From assembly GCA_030247575.1 (NCBI GenBank), contig JAOTRV010000006.1, forward strand, positions 1 through 64,000: a stretch of 64,000 nt of DNA, in the 5' to 3' direction. Origin of the DNA: Sulfuritalea sp. (GTDB lineage: Bacteria; Pseudomonadota; Gammaproteobacteria; Burkholderiales; Rhodocyclaceae). Every line of letters starts with the position of its first letter. Positions within the stretch are counted from its first letter, which is position 1. A model generated the notes under the pieces. That model was given only the letters and a program-made list of their open reading frames with translations, was not told where the DNA came from and ran no database searches. The position numbers and the translations under genes were made by a program. Positions 52,687 to 60,878 of the stretch are shown here, in pieces.

Positions 52687-52995
52687 CTAGAGATCCCCGT
52701 TGGTTTGCGTCACGAATGGTCCAACCAATTCAGCATACGCTTTGACCATCGTCAGCGCTTCATCCCAGTCCGCCGCGAAATGATCGCCATGGAATGGATC
52801 GCGTTCGGTGTCGGCAATCGCCGCCGGAGCCCAGACGTTCATTCCCCCATCGACGAGTTTTTCTATCTCGATTTTGTGGAGAGCCGCCATCTGTTTCGCT
52901 CTTTCGCGCTGTTGACGGTAGCGATCCGCCTTCTTTGGAGCTGGAGCGCTGAAGAGACGGTTGAGGGACCGCCCGAGGTGTCTCAATTGCGACAT
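52687..52995 (-). CDS. Hypothetical protein
   Basis: 102 residues with a very basic N-terminal helix (KKADRYRQQRERAKQMAALHK). Not recognised. AAGGAC lies before ATG 52995, and the preceding gene ends 10 nt upstream. Confidence 0.55.
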   Translation of the reverse strand: MSQLRHLGRSLNRLFSAPAPKKADRYRQQRERAKQMAALHKIEIEKLVDGGMNVWAPAAIADTERDPFHGDHFAADWDEALTMVKAYAELVGPFVTQTNGDL

Positions 52996-53005
52996 GGCTG
53001 TCCTT

Positions 53006-53215
53006 TCATAACCTCAATGGCTGCATGGAAGCATCACCCGCCGCATCCCAAATACATGAACGCGACACCTTCATCCACCCACGTTGGTGCAGACTATTCC
53101 AAGCGCCATAGCAATCGTCGCACGGAGCAGTGATCTTGAGATGAACTGCCGCGATCTTGGTTGCGCTCACGGTTTCAACAGCCTCGAAGCATGATTCGAA
53201 TAGACGGCGAGACAC
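53006..53215 (-). CDS. Small Cys-containing protein
   Basis: 69 residues from GTG 53215; contains CDDC. It overlaps the gene upstream by about 50 bp, which is long for overlapping genes, so it could be spurious. Its stop is followed at once by the ribosome site of the next gene. Confidence 0.35.
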   Translation of the reverse strand: MSRRLFESCFEAVETVSATKIAAVHLKITAPCDDCYGAWNSLHQRGWMKVSRSCIWDAAGDASMQPLRL

Positions 53216-53415
53216 TTCCAATAAAGGGCCATCGGTCCCTTATGAGAGCGCCAGCACTTCTCAGCGCGAACGCGTGCGTCGGCGCTGATCTCTCTGAGCA
53301 ACGCGCGAAGCGCCACTTTCGCTTCGATGGGCAGTTGGTCGAGCGCTTTTGCGGCGGGAAGCGCCATAAGGGGATTGCGCACCAGGATCGATGCGCTTCT
53401 GGGGGTGGTGTTCAT
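53167..53415 (-). CDS. Hypothetical protein
   Basis: 82 residues from ATG 53415, basic, helical (QLPIEAKVALRALLREISADARVRAEKCW). Not recognised. Confidence 0.5.
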   Translation of the reverse strand: MNTTPRSASILVRNPLMALPAAKALDQLPIEAKVALRALLREISADARVRAEKCWRSHKGPMALYWKCLAVYSNHASRLLKP

Positions 53416-53627
53416 TTCGTTGCTCGCTAGGGGTGTGAAGATCATGTCGCTAAAGAATAGCAATTAGGCAGACGACATTCCGAAGTTTCTTCCTTGTTGG
53501 CCATCCGGGCCATCCGGCGATGTTGTGGCGTAACAGCTTGCCGGCGTCAATTGATAGGCGCTGAACGTCAAGCCAATGCGTGCCGATTATCAAGGCACCA
53601 ATTGAAAATCCTTGCGCCACAAATGAA

Positions 53628-53663
53628 CATGCCCCGCACACTCCGTATGGAGGGCGGGGCATG
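53628..53663 (-). terminator. Hairpin after the 53674-53907 gene
   Basis: CATGCCCCGC / GCGGGGCATG, 10-bp perfect arms, 10 bp after the stop. There is no strong T-run. The 53416-53627 gap shows nothing else I can support. Confidence 0.5.
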
Positions 53664-53673
53664 GTTACTGCGT

Positions 53674-53907
53674 TTAGCCTTGCGGCTTGTTGGACTGTTC
53701 GCCCTTGAAGTCGGGCGGGACGACCACGCGAAAGGTTCTGAAATCTTCGACTGTCGCTGGCCGGATATTCGAAAAGGAAATCGAAACCGGCCCACCGTTC
53801 GGATGGTGCCCGCCCTTTTTGCTGGACAAGACTCCCATCAAATGGGGTTGCGCGTCGAAGATGTAACCCATCGTGTGCCCGTCTTTGACGACGTAGCTCA
53901 CACTCAT
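53674..53907 (-). CDS. Hypothetical protein
   Basis: 77 residues, beta-rich (VSYVVKDGHTMGYIFDAQPHLMGVL), not recognised. GGAGG lies before ATG 53907, and the small gene 53933-54067 is directly upstream. Confidence 0.55.
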   Translation of the reverse strand: MSVSYVVKDGHTMGYIFDAQPHLMGVLSSKKGGHHPNGGPVSISFSNIRPATVEDFRTFRVVVPPDFKGEQSNKPQG

Positions 53908-53932
53908 AATGTGCCTCCTTAGAGCATGCAAT

Positions 53933-54067
53933 TTAGCCTTGCAGTGATTCCTGCTCAGCCAAGAACGCGCCGATGTCCTGCTTTGCCTGCGTGGCTTCTT
54001 CGGCGGTAAAGTCCTCCGGAGTTTCCAGCAAGTGAGCGGCTAGTTTCAGTAGTTGCAGTGCATCCAT
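53933..54067 (-). CDS. Small acidic helical protein
   Basis: 44 residues (MDALQLLKLAAHLLETPEDF...). A strong AAGGAGAGG site and a two-tier leader hairpin precede ATG 54067. It is too short for family recognition; the ribosome site and the position in a gene row support it. Confidence 0.55.
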   Translation of the reverse strand: MDALQLLKLAAHLLETPEDFTAEEATQAKQDIGAFLAEQESLQG

Positions 54068-54087
54068 TTTCCCTCTCCTTAAATCAT

Positions 54088-54136
54088 GCCCCGAGAGACA
54101 CCGCCCCCTTGAGGACGGTAGTTTGTCCCCGTGGAC
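54088..54136 (-). promoter_or_regulatory. Two-tier leader hairpin, member 6
   Basis: GGGGACA ... TGTCTCTC outer arms around ACCGTCC-TCAA-GGGGGCGGT. Very similar in build to members 7 and 9. Confidence 0.6.
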
Positions 54137-54212
54137 GGTTTGAACTGAATGCCGGGCAACCGGTCATCGTTCGTAACGTGTGGAGCGTTTTCCTGGTAAA
54201 TCTCGGAATACG

Positions 54213-54401
54213 CTATTTAGCCTCGTTGCTCTCTGTCGGCTGTTCTGCTTGGTTCGCGACACGTGCATTGGCGATCGCTTTACTTGCTTGCGCATCAGCG
54301 ACCATCAGAGAAAAGTCTCTCCTGACGTTCATCTTGTGATGCGCGTGGATCTGCTGTTGCAGATTCACAAGTGCGTCAAGCAACTCCTGTTGTTGCGCCA
54401 T
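54213..54401 (-). CDS. Small helical protein
   Basis: 62 residues, Gln/Ala-rich (MAQQQELLDALVNLQQQIHAH), probably a coiled coil. AAGGAG lies 6 nt before ATG 54401. It follows the 54420-55106 gene by 18 bp. Confidence 0.5.
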   Translation of the reverse strand: MAQQQELLDALVNLQQQIHAHHKMNVRRDFSLMVADAQASKAIANARVANQAEQPTESNEAK

Positions 54402-54419
54402 CTTCATCTCCTTCAATAC

Positions 54420-55106
54420 TCAGGTGCCTTGATGGAAAATCAGGTAGCCAACATTGGCTTGCCTAGCCTTCGCAATGACCGGTGCCAACTTCACAGGAAT
54501 CTCCTCGAAGTGACGGCTCAAGTTCAGTACGAATTCCCAGATGCCATCTTGGCCGTTGCGGACGTGGTTGAAGCTCGCATTCTGCTCGACCCACACCCAC
54601 TCAGGCACCTGTTCCGGAACATCGTAATCCCCCACGATGTCCTGCATCATGATCTCGGCGATTTCCTGGTGCGTGGCACCCGGAAGGACCTCTGTACCAT
54701 CGTCGATACCGAGGCGCCTGTGGATGGCCGCAGCGATTGTCCTCTCGGACTGTGTCTCAGCAAGGACGGCACGGGCATTGCACACCCAAGCCGGCTCACC
54801 GTTTTCGGCGGCACGCAGATCCGTCGGTCCGCTGACGGAATAGCCGGAGGCCTCGATCGCGTGCACAAGTGCGGCCCGCAGCGAGATTGCCTTTACCAGC
54901 TCCAACTCAGCCTTGGCGGCGGCATCCCGCGTGGGGAACGTATAGTCATTGGGCCGTCCGTCGCAGGCAATACGCCATTTCTTGTCGGGGTAATTGCTGC
55001 TGACGCAGCCGCAAGCCCCATTCGGATACTTGACGTTATTGACGTACCAGCCACCGTGTCGCCACGGCGAATAGGAAGGTGTCCATTCCTGGTTCTTGAT
55101 TGTCAT
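54420..55106 (-). CDS. Hypothetical protein
   Basis: 228 residues. The N-terminus WRHGGWYVNNVKYPNGACGCVSSNY has Trp and Cys residues. Not recognised. A leader hairpin (55124-55176) ends 17 nt before ATG 55106. Confidence 0.6.
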   Translation of the reverse strand: MTIKNQEWTPSYSPWRHGGWYVNNVKYPNGACGCVSSNYPDKKWRIACDGRPNDYTFPTRDAAAKAELELVKAISLRAALVHAIEASGYSVSGPTDLRAAENGEPAWVCNARAVLAETQSERTIAAAIHRRLGIDDGTEVLPGATHQEIAEIMMQDIVGDYDVPEQVPEWVWVEQNASFNHVRNGQDGIWEFVLNLSRHFEEIPVKLAPVIAKARQANVGYLIFHQGT

Positions 55107-55123
55107 TATCTACTCCAGATGTT

Positions 55124-55176
55124 GCCCGGAGAGACAGCCCGCCCCTGAAGGGGCGGTGCTGCTGTCCCCTCTGGGC
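55124..55176 (-). promoter_or_regulatory. Two-tier leader hairpin, member 7
   Basis: GCCC-GAG-GGACAGC / GCTGTC-TCTC-CGGGC outer arms, inner CCGCCCC-TTCA-GGGGCGG. Confidence 0.65.
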
Positions 55177-55215
55177 GGTTGATGTTCCACCACCTTGCGG
55201 CGGTGAAGGTGACGC

Positions 55216-55398
55216 CTACCGGCGCGGAACCTTGGACCAGTCCTGGTAGGACAGGTCTTCAGGGCGGCAGCCGGAGTTCTGGCGGTATTCCTTGAATTCT
55301 TCCTTTGTTGCGAGGCGCCCAAGATATCTCCTTTGGTTTCCCCAGCACGTCATGATGACTACAATCGGAAGGTCATTTCGCTCCATGCTATGCAGCAT
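55216..55398 (-). CDS. Small hypothetical protein
   Basis: 60 residues (MLHSMERNDLPIVVIMTCWG...). AAAGGA precedes ATG 55398; a leader hairpin lies 22 nt upstream. Not recognised. Confidence 0.5.
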   Translation of the reverse strand: MLHSMERNDLPIVVIMTCWGNQRRYLGRLATKEEFKEYRQNSGCRPEDLSYQDWSKVPRR

Positions 55399-55420
55399 TT
55401 GGCGTTCCTTTCTCAGTCCG

Positions 55421-55451
55421 CACCGGGAGGCTGTCCTAGCCCTCCGCAGTG
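55421..55451 (-). promoter_or_regulatory. Two-tier leader hairpin, member 8
   Basis: CAC-TGC-GGAGG-GCT loop AGC-CTCC-GGTG on the minus strand, 22 nt before the start at 55398. Overlaps the very end region of the upstream gene's 3' flank. Confidence 0.45.
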
Positions 55452-55455
55452 GTTG

Positions 55456-55947
55456 TTACGCTGGACGCATCGATCTGGACTCGAACGCGCTTCTCAGACT
55501 GGCCAACTGCCCGATCGCCGTATCGAGTCGTTGAACTGCGCAATCAAAGCTGTCGCAGTCTTCCTGCTCCGAAAGCTCGGTCAGGACGAACTTGAGCAGC
55601 CCATCGCCACAGTTCGGGATATCGACCGAGGTTTGCACCAGATGGTCGCCGTAGGATTCGAGGACCACCTGCTGAAACTGATCGAACCCCCGATCGGAAG
55701 TGTCCAGCAGCCCTTGAATACGCGCTTTCAGTTGGACGGCCTCCGCCGGCAGTTCGAAGTCGATTCCATTCTCCTTGGTGCAGCCATCCGGAAGATCGCT
55801 ACCAAATCTCACGACGTCCGACAGATTGTTCGAGGTGATGAACTCATCAACATCTGCTCTGCTGGACGCAGCGACCCAGAGAACCAGGTGGTCCGTGTTG
55901 CTGGTGCTCCCATCAAATCCCTGCAACACCAGTTCAAAATTAGCCAT
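55456..55947 (-). CDS. Hypothetical protein
   Basis: 163 residues, acidic, begins MANFELVLQGFDGSTSNTDH; some Cys in the C-terminal part (IPNCGDG, DCDSFDC). Not recognised. ATG 55947 lies 33 nt after a leader hairpin. Confidence 0.6.
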   Translation of the reverse strand: MANFELVLQGFDGSTSNTDHLVLWVAASSRADVDEFITSNNLSDVVRFGSDLPDGCTKENGIDFELPAEAVQLKARIQGLLDTSDRGFDQFQQVVLESYGDHLVQTSVDIPNCGDGLLKFVLTELSEQEDCDSFDCAVQRLDTAIGQLASLRSAFESRSMRPA

Positions 55948-55980
55948 AAATTCCGGCCTTTCTGCTCTTTGAGCGATTGT

Positions 55981-56022
55981 GCCCAGAGAGGCGCCCTGAG
56001 GGGCGTGCAATCCCTCTTGGGC
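55981..56022 (-). promoter_or_regulatory. Two-tier leader hairpin, member 9
   Basis: GCCCA-AGAGG / CCTCT-CTGGGC outer arms with inner CGCCC-CTCA-GGGCG. Confidence 0.65.
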
Positions 56023-56071
56023 GGTGAAGATGCTCCATCGGGCTTGCGCCGACGATGAAGGCGATGATGGC

Positions 56072-56105
56072 GGGATCGGTGCGTTGATCCCGTAAGCACG
56101 CTCGC
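56072..56105 (-). other. GCTTAC element with variant stem
   Basis: Stem-loop GGGATC-N8-GATCCC next to GTAAGCACGCTCGC on the plus strand, the same build as the elements at 58103, 59081 and 60949 but with a different stem sequence. Confidence 0.5.
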
Positions 56106-56151
56106 GCCTGCGAGTGTGTTCAGGTCTTTTCGGAGGGCCCGAGCGGGCTCT

Positions 56152-56182
56152 CTGAAAAGACCTCCTGCGAGTCGCAGGAGGG
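56152..56182 (-). terminator. Rho-independent terminator of the C5-methyltransferase
   Basis: CCTCCTGCG-ACT-CGCAGGAGG followed by TCTTTTC on the minus strand, about 20 bp after the stop. Confidence 0.75.
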
Positions 56183-56199
56183 TAAGGGTGTTGCTTTCG

Positions 56200-57609
56200 T
56201 TAGGCGGCGGCCAGCAGATCCATGGGAATGGCCTGTGTCTCCGTGTTGAATCCGCTTTGCATGGCTTTGGCCAGCAGGCGTCCCAGCGCGTGGAACGGGG
56301 CGTAGCAGATGGATTGCCCAAGCATCTCGTGCGCGGTGGTCGAGCACAATCCTGCCACCAGGTGATCGGAGATCCCCTTGCAGCGAGCGTGCTCGGTGGC
56401 GGTCACTTGGCGGAGCAATTCCGGTTCGTTCGGATGCGCTAGTTTTGGATCACTACATCTGATCTTAGCGTAGCCCCTTGTGAGTGTGCCGATGTGGTCG
56501 GAGTCCGCCGTAAAGACCTGCATGGCGAATCCATTTCCTTTTGCCGCGTGCTTCTCCTGATGCTTGCGGAGATAGTCAAAGCGGCTCCAGCGCGGGTCAT
56601 CGTCGGCGATCGGATCGAGCACCTCACCCAACTGACGGGTGCGGCGCTCGGGTCGCTCGATGTCGTCGAAGCTGAAATGCATGCCGCGTGTCACAGCGAC
56701 CATGCAAAGCCGCTCCCGATGTTCGAGCTCGTTGAACTCGGCCGCATCCAGTATCGTCTCATGCACGTCGTACCCCATGTCGCGCAGCGAATGCCGCAAG
56801 ATCCACATGGACGCGCTCGAGGCGTAAGGCTTGACGTTCTCCAGCACCACAACGGCAGGATTGACCGCCGCGAGGATTTGGAGGAACGGGACGATCAGAT
56901 GACCGACATCGGGATGCGCTTCTGCCACGGCCGTGCCGAGCTTGGCGCGACCCGCGACCGATGCACCCGAGCACGGAATCCCGGCCTCGAATAGCTCCAG
57001 CGAAGGCAGTTGCTTGAGGCTCCATTGATCGAGTGCCAACTCCTGCATCGGAGCCGCCAGCATGATCGTATTGGCGTTCCACGCGTCGTTGACGGCGCTG
57101 GCATGATCGAGCAGATCCTCTCTGATGTCATTCGCGAACTCCAGTTTCGAGGAGAGTCCGGCCGCCGCCATCCCCTTATGCAGGGCATGGCTCAGAATGC
57201 CGCCGCCGTGTGACAGTGACCCGACCGCGATGGGCTCCTTGGCATCCAGCTTGGCCTGGAGTCTCGCCAGCCGTTCGCGACGGCGCATCTCGGCGACGGT
57301 AGGGAGGATATGAATCTTGTTGTCCGTCATGATGACCCGGACGGAATCCATTCCCTTGAACAGCGACAGCAATTCGTGGGAGTTGATGTCGATTACGGGA
57401 ATGCGCTTCCCGCTGCGTTCCTTGCCAGATACGACCCGGTAGCCGGTGTCGGCCAAGGACAGCGTGAGGCGCTTCTTCTCGGTATCGAGTTCCACCATGA
57501 AGCGCTTACCGGGGGTGAAGCCGGCGCGTTCAGGCTGCGCCCCTTCCAGCCAGAGCCGGGGAGCGCCTTTGTTTTGTGTGAGCTTCCTGTAGAGAAAGGT
57601 TTTCAGCAT
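56200..57609 (-). CDS. DNA (cytosine-5) methyltransferase with SymE-like N-terminus
   Basis: 469 residues. Residues about 125-469 are a C5-methyltransferase: catalytic GIPCSGAS (210-217, Pro-Cys) and ENV (257-259), with RxR further on. The first motif (SLSHGGGILS) is a diverged F-x-G-x-G. Residues 1-100 (APRLWLEGAQPERAGFTPGKRF) resemble SymE/AbrB-like swapped-hairpin domains, an unusual fusion. No restriction enzyme is nearby, so it is probably an orphan modification enzyme protecting the plasmid. ATG 57609 has GGAG and a leader hairpin. Confidence 0.85.
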   Translation of the reverse strand: MLKTFLYRKLTQNKGAPRLWLEGAQPERAGFTPGKRFMVELDTEKKRLTLSLADTGYRVVSGKERSGKRIPVIDINSHELLSLFKGMDSVRVIMTDNKIHILPTVAEMRRRERLARLQAKLDAKEPIAVGSLSHGGGILSHALHKGMAAAGLSSKLEFANDIREDLLDHASAVNDAWNANTIMLAAPMQELALDQWSLKQLPSLELFEAGIPCSGASVAGRAKLGTAVAEAHPDVGHLIVPFLQILAAVNPAVVVLENVKPYASSASMWILRHSLRDMGYDVHETILDAAEFNELEHRERLCMVAVTRGMHFSFDDIERPERRTRQLGEVLDPIADDDPRWSRFDYLRKHQEKHAAKGNGFAMQVFTADSDHIGTLTRGYAKIRCSDPKLAHPNEPELLRQVTATEHARCKGISDHLVAGLCSTTAHEMLGQSICYAPFHALGRLLAKAMQSGFNTETQAIPMDLLAAA

Positions 57610-57628
57610 GTGTTGCTCCTTCGGTGAA

Positions 57629-57661
57629 TGAAAGAGCCCACCCCGAAGGATGGGCCCTTCA
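57629..57661 (-). promoter_or_regulatory. Two-tier leader hairpin, member 10 (C5-methyltransferase)
   Basis: TGAAGGGCCCA / TGGGCTCTTTCA outer arms with inner CC-TTCG-GGG. Ends 20 nt before the start at 57609. Confidence 0.6.
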
Positions 57662-57679
57662 GGGTGGTTGTGCGCCCGC

Positions 57680-58012
57680 TTAACGCGGTGGGTGTGCTGC
57701 GCGCACGCGGCCGGGCGTGAATTTGCCAGACCAGGACAGACCGCTTTTCCTGACGTCGATTCGCGCCTGCTTCTTGAATGAGCGCGGACCGTGTTCAAGA
57801 TGCCTGGTGCCGTGCCAGTCCTCGATGGCCAGAAGGAACGCGATGTCCTCCTGGGCGAGTTGCAGCTTTTCTTCCAGGCGCTTGCGGTTTGCAATCTGCT
57901 TGCCGATGATGGCAGTGCAGATCGCGGCGACGATGGCGGCGAATACGACGCCGATCGATTGAATGAGCGAGGCTTGTACAGCCGGATCATTCAGATTCCA
58001 AATGATGGTCAT
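57680..58012 (-). CDS. Small membrane protein with coiled-coil tail
   Basis: 110 residues. One membrane helix (IGVVFAAIVAAICTAIIG, about 20-38) followed by a short coiled coil (NRKRLEEKLQLAQEDIAFLLA) and a basic tail. Not recognised. ATG 58012 lies just after a leader hairpin. Confidence 0.55.
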   Translation of the reverse strand: MTIIWNLNDPAVQASLIQSIGVVFAAIVAAICTAIIGKQIANRKRLEEKLQLAQEDIAFLLAIEDWHGTRHLEHGPRSFKKQARIDVRKSGLSWSGKFTPGRVRAAHPPR

Positions 58013-58035
58013 GATGATTCCTTTGCTTGGTGTAT

Positions 58036-58070
58036 CCACGGAATCCCCCGGATGGGCGGGATCCCCATGG
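58036..58070 (-). promoter_or_regulatory. Two-tier leader hairpin, member 11
   Basis: CCATGGGGATCC / GGATTCCGTGG outer arms with inner CCC-ATCC-GGG. Confidence 0.55.
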
Positions 58071-58102
58071 GGTTTGACATTGCCGGGCTTGCCGGCAGGT
58101 GT

Positions 58103-58245
58103 CGACTTGAGTGCCAAGTCGTAAGCATTCGCTCGTGAGAGCAGAACCGGTGCGCGGTCTGCCGCGATGGCAGAGCGAGCGAGCCTTTCCTCGCCGCACT
58201 GTGAAGTCAGTACGGCGGAGAAAGGCCCCGCGTCCAGGAGGACGC
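58103..58245 (-). repeat. Repeated intergenic module, copy A
   Basis: 143 bp built of five blocks shared with 59081-59211: a 32-bp identical element (stem GACTTG/CAAGTC plus GTAAGC...GCTC), GAGAGC-N-GAACCGG, a 22-bp block (58183-58204), a 15-bp block (58213-58227) and the terminator dyad GCGTCC/GGACGC (58230-58245). It fills the space between two orphan genes. Confidence 0.8.
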
Positions 58246-58255
58246 AGGGAAGTTG
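58230..58255 (-). terminator. Terminator after the 58268-58990 gene
   Basis: TGCGTCC-TCC-TGGACGC then GGGGCCTTTCTCC on the minus strand; part of module A. Confidence 0.5.
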
Positions 58256-58267
58256 CTGTTTGCCGGG

Positions 58268-58990
58268 TCAGGACGTGCCCGGCTGCGGTAGCCCGATGGC
58301 AAGAACACGTTGCACAGCCTCAGGCGTGATGCACGCCTCCTCCATCGCTGCGACGAAGCCGTCGTAGGTCTGAAGGATTTTGCAATCGGATTGCAGGCCC
58401 TCGCCTTGCAGAACATGGAACATGACGTAGGTGCCGAGATTGCATTCGTCGCCCAGCGTATAGCGCAGAACGATCTCGCTGCGGATGATGGCGATTGCGA
58501 CTGCGTTTCCCTCGGGAAGACTGAGGATCAGCCAACGGCAACGACCATCTTCGCGGAAGATCGTATAGCTGGCCGTCATCGTCTGCACCCAAGGGGTTTC
58601 TGCCGGCGCATCCGCGAACGGGGTGTAGCGACCGACCGTGCGCATGTTGACCGGAAAGCCGCGGTCTTCCAGAGAACGGCAGCAGGCTGCCAGTTCCTCG
58701 GCGGCCGCTCGTTCGCGGTCCGCATCGGAGAACGAGTAGTGCTCGACCACCGTGCCCTTCCACTTGATAGCCCCGCCATGCTCGCGTGTCAGCCCCTCGA
58801 TGCCGTACATCCACGGGCGGGTGTAGCGGCCCGAGGTAACGTCGTCGTGGAGCTTGTCGAAGGCATTTTCGCCCTCGGCGGTGAGTCGCTTGTTGATAGC
58901 GCACTCGACGAGGAAGAGGTGCCCAGGGGAAAGCGCGTCGCCGTCATGTGTGGCGCGGAGAATGGCGATCGCCTTGTCAGTGTTGATCAT
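58268..58990 (-). CDS. Hypothetical protein
   Basis: 240 residues, soluble, not recognised. Several Cys and Trp (CCRSLEDRGFP, RWLILSLPEG). It lies between two copies of the intergenic module, with its own leader hairpin (59010-59047) and terminator, so it is a separate transcription unit. Confidence 0.6.
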   Translation of the reverse strand: MINTDKAIAILRATHDGDALSPGHLFLVECAINKRLTAEGENAFDKLHDDVTSGRYTRPWMYGIEGLTREHGGAIKWKGTVVEHYSFSDADRERAAAEELAACCRSLEDRGFPVNMRTVGRYTPFADAPAETPWVQTMTASYTIFREDGRCRWLILSLPEGNAVAIAIIRSEIVLRYTLGDECNLGTYVMFHVLQGEGLQSDCKILQTYDGFVAAMEEACITPEAVQRVLAIGLPQPGTS

Positions 58991-59009
58991 TTGCTGCTCC
59001 TATGGAAAT

Positions 59010-59047
59010 GCACGGAGCCTGCCCCGTCGGGGAGTGGAACCCCGTGC
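59010..59047 (-). promoter_or_regulatory. Two-tier leader hairpin, member 12
   Basis: GCACGG / CCGTGC outer arms with inner CCCC-GAC-GGGG. Pairs of the outer stem covary with member 14 (GTGCGG / CCGCGC). Confidence 0.7.
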
Positions 59048-59080
59048 GGGAAGATGATTTCGGTTTGGTGCACCGGATAT

Positions 59081-59211
59081 CGACTTGAGTGCCAAGTCGT
59101 AAGCATTCGCTCAAAGAGAGCGGAACCGGGCGTGTTGTGGTTGAAGCAATGCCTTTCGTCGCCGCACTGTGATCAATGCGGCGGAGAAAGGCCCGCGTCC
59201 AGTAAGGACGC
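59081..59211 (-). repeat. Repeated intergenic module, copy B
   Basis: 131 bp; same five blocks as copy A (58103-58245) in the same order, with variable joins. Within it, GCCTTTC-N2-CGCCGCA pairs with TGCGGCG-N2-GAAAGGC to make a 14-bp stem with a 2x2 internal loop (59151-59193). Confidence 0.8.
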
Positions 59212-59216
59212 GGGAA
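59187..59216 (-). terminator. Terminator after the 59232-60122 gene
   Basis: CCCGCGTCC-N5-GGACGCGGG followed by CCTTTCTCC on the minus strand; part of module B. Confidence 0.6.
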
Positions 59217-59231
59217 ATGCAGTAGCGTGGT

Positions 59232-60122
59232 TTAGGTCGTCTGGAGCGCAGCCAGGATGGCGTCCAGCTTGTTGCCATACTGGATGCAGAAGCGCTCTGA
59301 TTGATCTGCGAGCGTGTCGGATAAGCCGTTCTGCCGTGCCAGCAGCCGCAGTTGTGACAGGGCGTCGGATGGCATGAAGCGAACTGCCTTGCCGCTGCCA
59401 TCGACCCAGGTGATCGGGCCGGGGACGCCTTTCAGCACCTCCGATTCAATCCCGTCGAGCTCGTCGGCGAAATTCGAGATCAGATCCTCCAGCCAGTCGG
59501 TCTGGGTATCACGAAGGATTTCGGTCGCGGCGTCCAAGCCATGCTGGCCCGCGAGACCTAACCTGGCGTGATCCAGAACCTTTTCCAGCACCTCGGAGTT
59601 GGAGAGAATCCCTGCCGCTTCGTTGGAGACCCAAATCCAGCCCATCACGTAGGCCCCCTCGTCGCTGTGCGAGACAACTGCCGGCGCATCGACTTCGAGT
59701 TCGCCTTCGCTGGCTTTGTTTCGGGCGGCGGCAACAAATGGATCTTTGTCGTCGGCACCAAACACAGTGATGCATTCACTGAACGTCAAGCCGATGCCCT
59801 TGAGCGCTTCCAGCGCCTTGCTGCGAAGTCCCGCACTGGACTTCGCATCCAGATCGGGACTCGCCCAGATTCCGCCACCGTCTGGCGATGATGCGGAGGG
59901 CGTCACCTCGACCAGGTAGTGCGTGGCCCAGTTCTGGTCGCCCGGTGCCGGCGCGTAGGTCGCGGGAGAAATCACTTCTCCGCCGCAGTAATTGCAGACC
60001 AGCTTCGTGAGCTCGGTGAAGAACTCCTCGAATGCTTCTTGCGCGTCCACCTCACCGGAAAACGGGTTGGTGAGGATGTTGGCGAGCAGCGCGGCCATCT
60101 GGCCATTGTTGATCGATTTCAT
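59232..60122 (-). CDS. Hypothetical protein
   Basis: 296 residues, acidic, not recognised. A CNYCGG near residue 43 is a possible half zinc site. It lies between the PRTRC-linked genes and the repeated modules. The leader hairpin 60148-60178 ends 25 nt before ATG 60122, with a GAAGGAG site. Confidence 0.6.
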   Translation of the reverse strand: MKSINNGQMAALLANILTNPFSGEVDAQEAFEEFFTELTKLVCNYCGGEVISPATYAPAPGDQNWATHYLVEVTPSASSPDGGGIWASPDLDAKSSAGLRSKALEALKGIGLTFSECITVFGADDKDPFVAAARNKASEGELEVDAPAVVSHSDEGAYVMGWIWVSNEAAGILSNSEVLEKVLDHARLGLAGQHGLDAATEILRDTQTDWLEDLISNFADELDGIESEVLKGVPGPITWVDGSGKAVRFMPSDALSQLRLLARQNGLSDTLADQSERFCIQYGNKLDAILAALQTT

Positions 60123-60147
60123 GTTGCTCCTTCGTTGTGAATTTGAA

Positions 60148-60178
60148 GGAGTTCCGCCCCGGAGGGCAGAACCCCTCC
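60148..60178 (-). promoter_or_regulatory. Two-tier leader hairpin, member 13
   Basis: GGAG-GTTC / GAAC-CTCC outer arms with inner CCC-TCC-GGG. Confidence 0.6.
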
Positions 60179-60194
60179 GGGTGGTTGATTCCGA

Positions 60195-60860
60195 TCAGGT
60201 GCGGATCAGCTGTCGGCTGACCTTCACCCGCAGTGCCTCGCGAACATCCTCCTTCGACAAACCGTTCAGCAGGCGGTCGATTTCGGTCAGGATCAGCTCC
60301 GCACTCTTGTCGAGGTCGCCGGCCTCAAGCGCATCCTCGAGCTCGGCGCCAAGCGTCACTGCATGGGTAGAACTCTGGTTGAGTCGGCAATGGGTACCGA
60401 TGAACGAACCATGGCCGCCGAACTCAAACAGGCGCGGCTTGCTGCAATGCCAGCACCCCTCGTACTTGATGGCGTGGAGGCCGTGGCCGTCGTTGAAGCG
60501 CTGGGCAATGATGAAGAGTTCCTCGAGATCCGCGTCATTGTCGAAGTCGTGGTGCTCGATCAGATTGCCGAGGGCTTCATCCTGGTCGGCGCCGAAGTGC
60601 TTGGCCAGCAGGTGGAGGTACTCTTCGATCGACCCTTCCGCGTCTTCCGGCGGCGTGAGTTTCAATTCGGCTGCCAGGTCGGTAAGGTTTTCCAGAACTG
60701 CATCCCAACTGGTGTTGCTGTCTTCGGCGATGTTGGCGATATACACCTCGCCGCCAGGTGACGACTCATCCAGATTGAATGGGCCGAAGAGTGCCTTGAT
60801 AACCGGCGTAAGCGTCTTCAGACACAGAACGCCGGTTGCGTCGTAGTAGCAATTTGCCAC
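60195..60860 (-). CDS. Hypothetical protein
   Basis: 221 residues from GTG 60860 (AAGGAG upstream). Acidic centre with many Asp/Glu, and a CWHC pair (GCWHCSKPRLF). Not recognised. A C-terminal basic stretch (EALRVKVSRQLIRT). It is the first gene downstream of the PRTRC cassette and has its own leader. Confidence 0.6.
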   Translation of the reverse strand: MANCYYDATGVLCLKTLTPVIKALFGPFNLDESSPGGEVYIANIAEDSNTSWDAVLENLTDLAAELKLTPPEDAEGSIEEYLHLLAKHFGADQDEALGNLIEHHDFDNDADLEELFIIAQRFNDGHGLHAIKYEGCWHCSKPRLFEFGGHGSFIGTHCRLNQSSTHAVTLGAELEDALEAGDLDKSAELILTEIDRLLNGLSKEDVREALRVKVSRQLIRT

Positions 60861-60878
60861 GGGTGACTCCTTGAAAAT

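Noticed and set aside
57680..58117. Longer start for the small membrane protein (58117)
   Set aside because: The extra 35 residues would be encoded by the leader hairpin and part of the repeated module, and ATG 58012 gives a normal membrane protein start.
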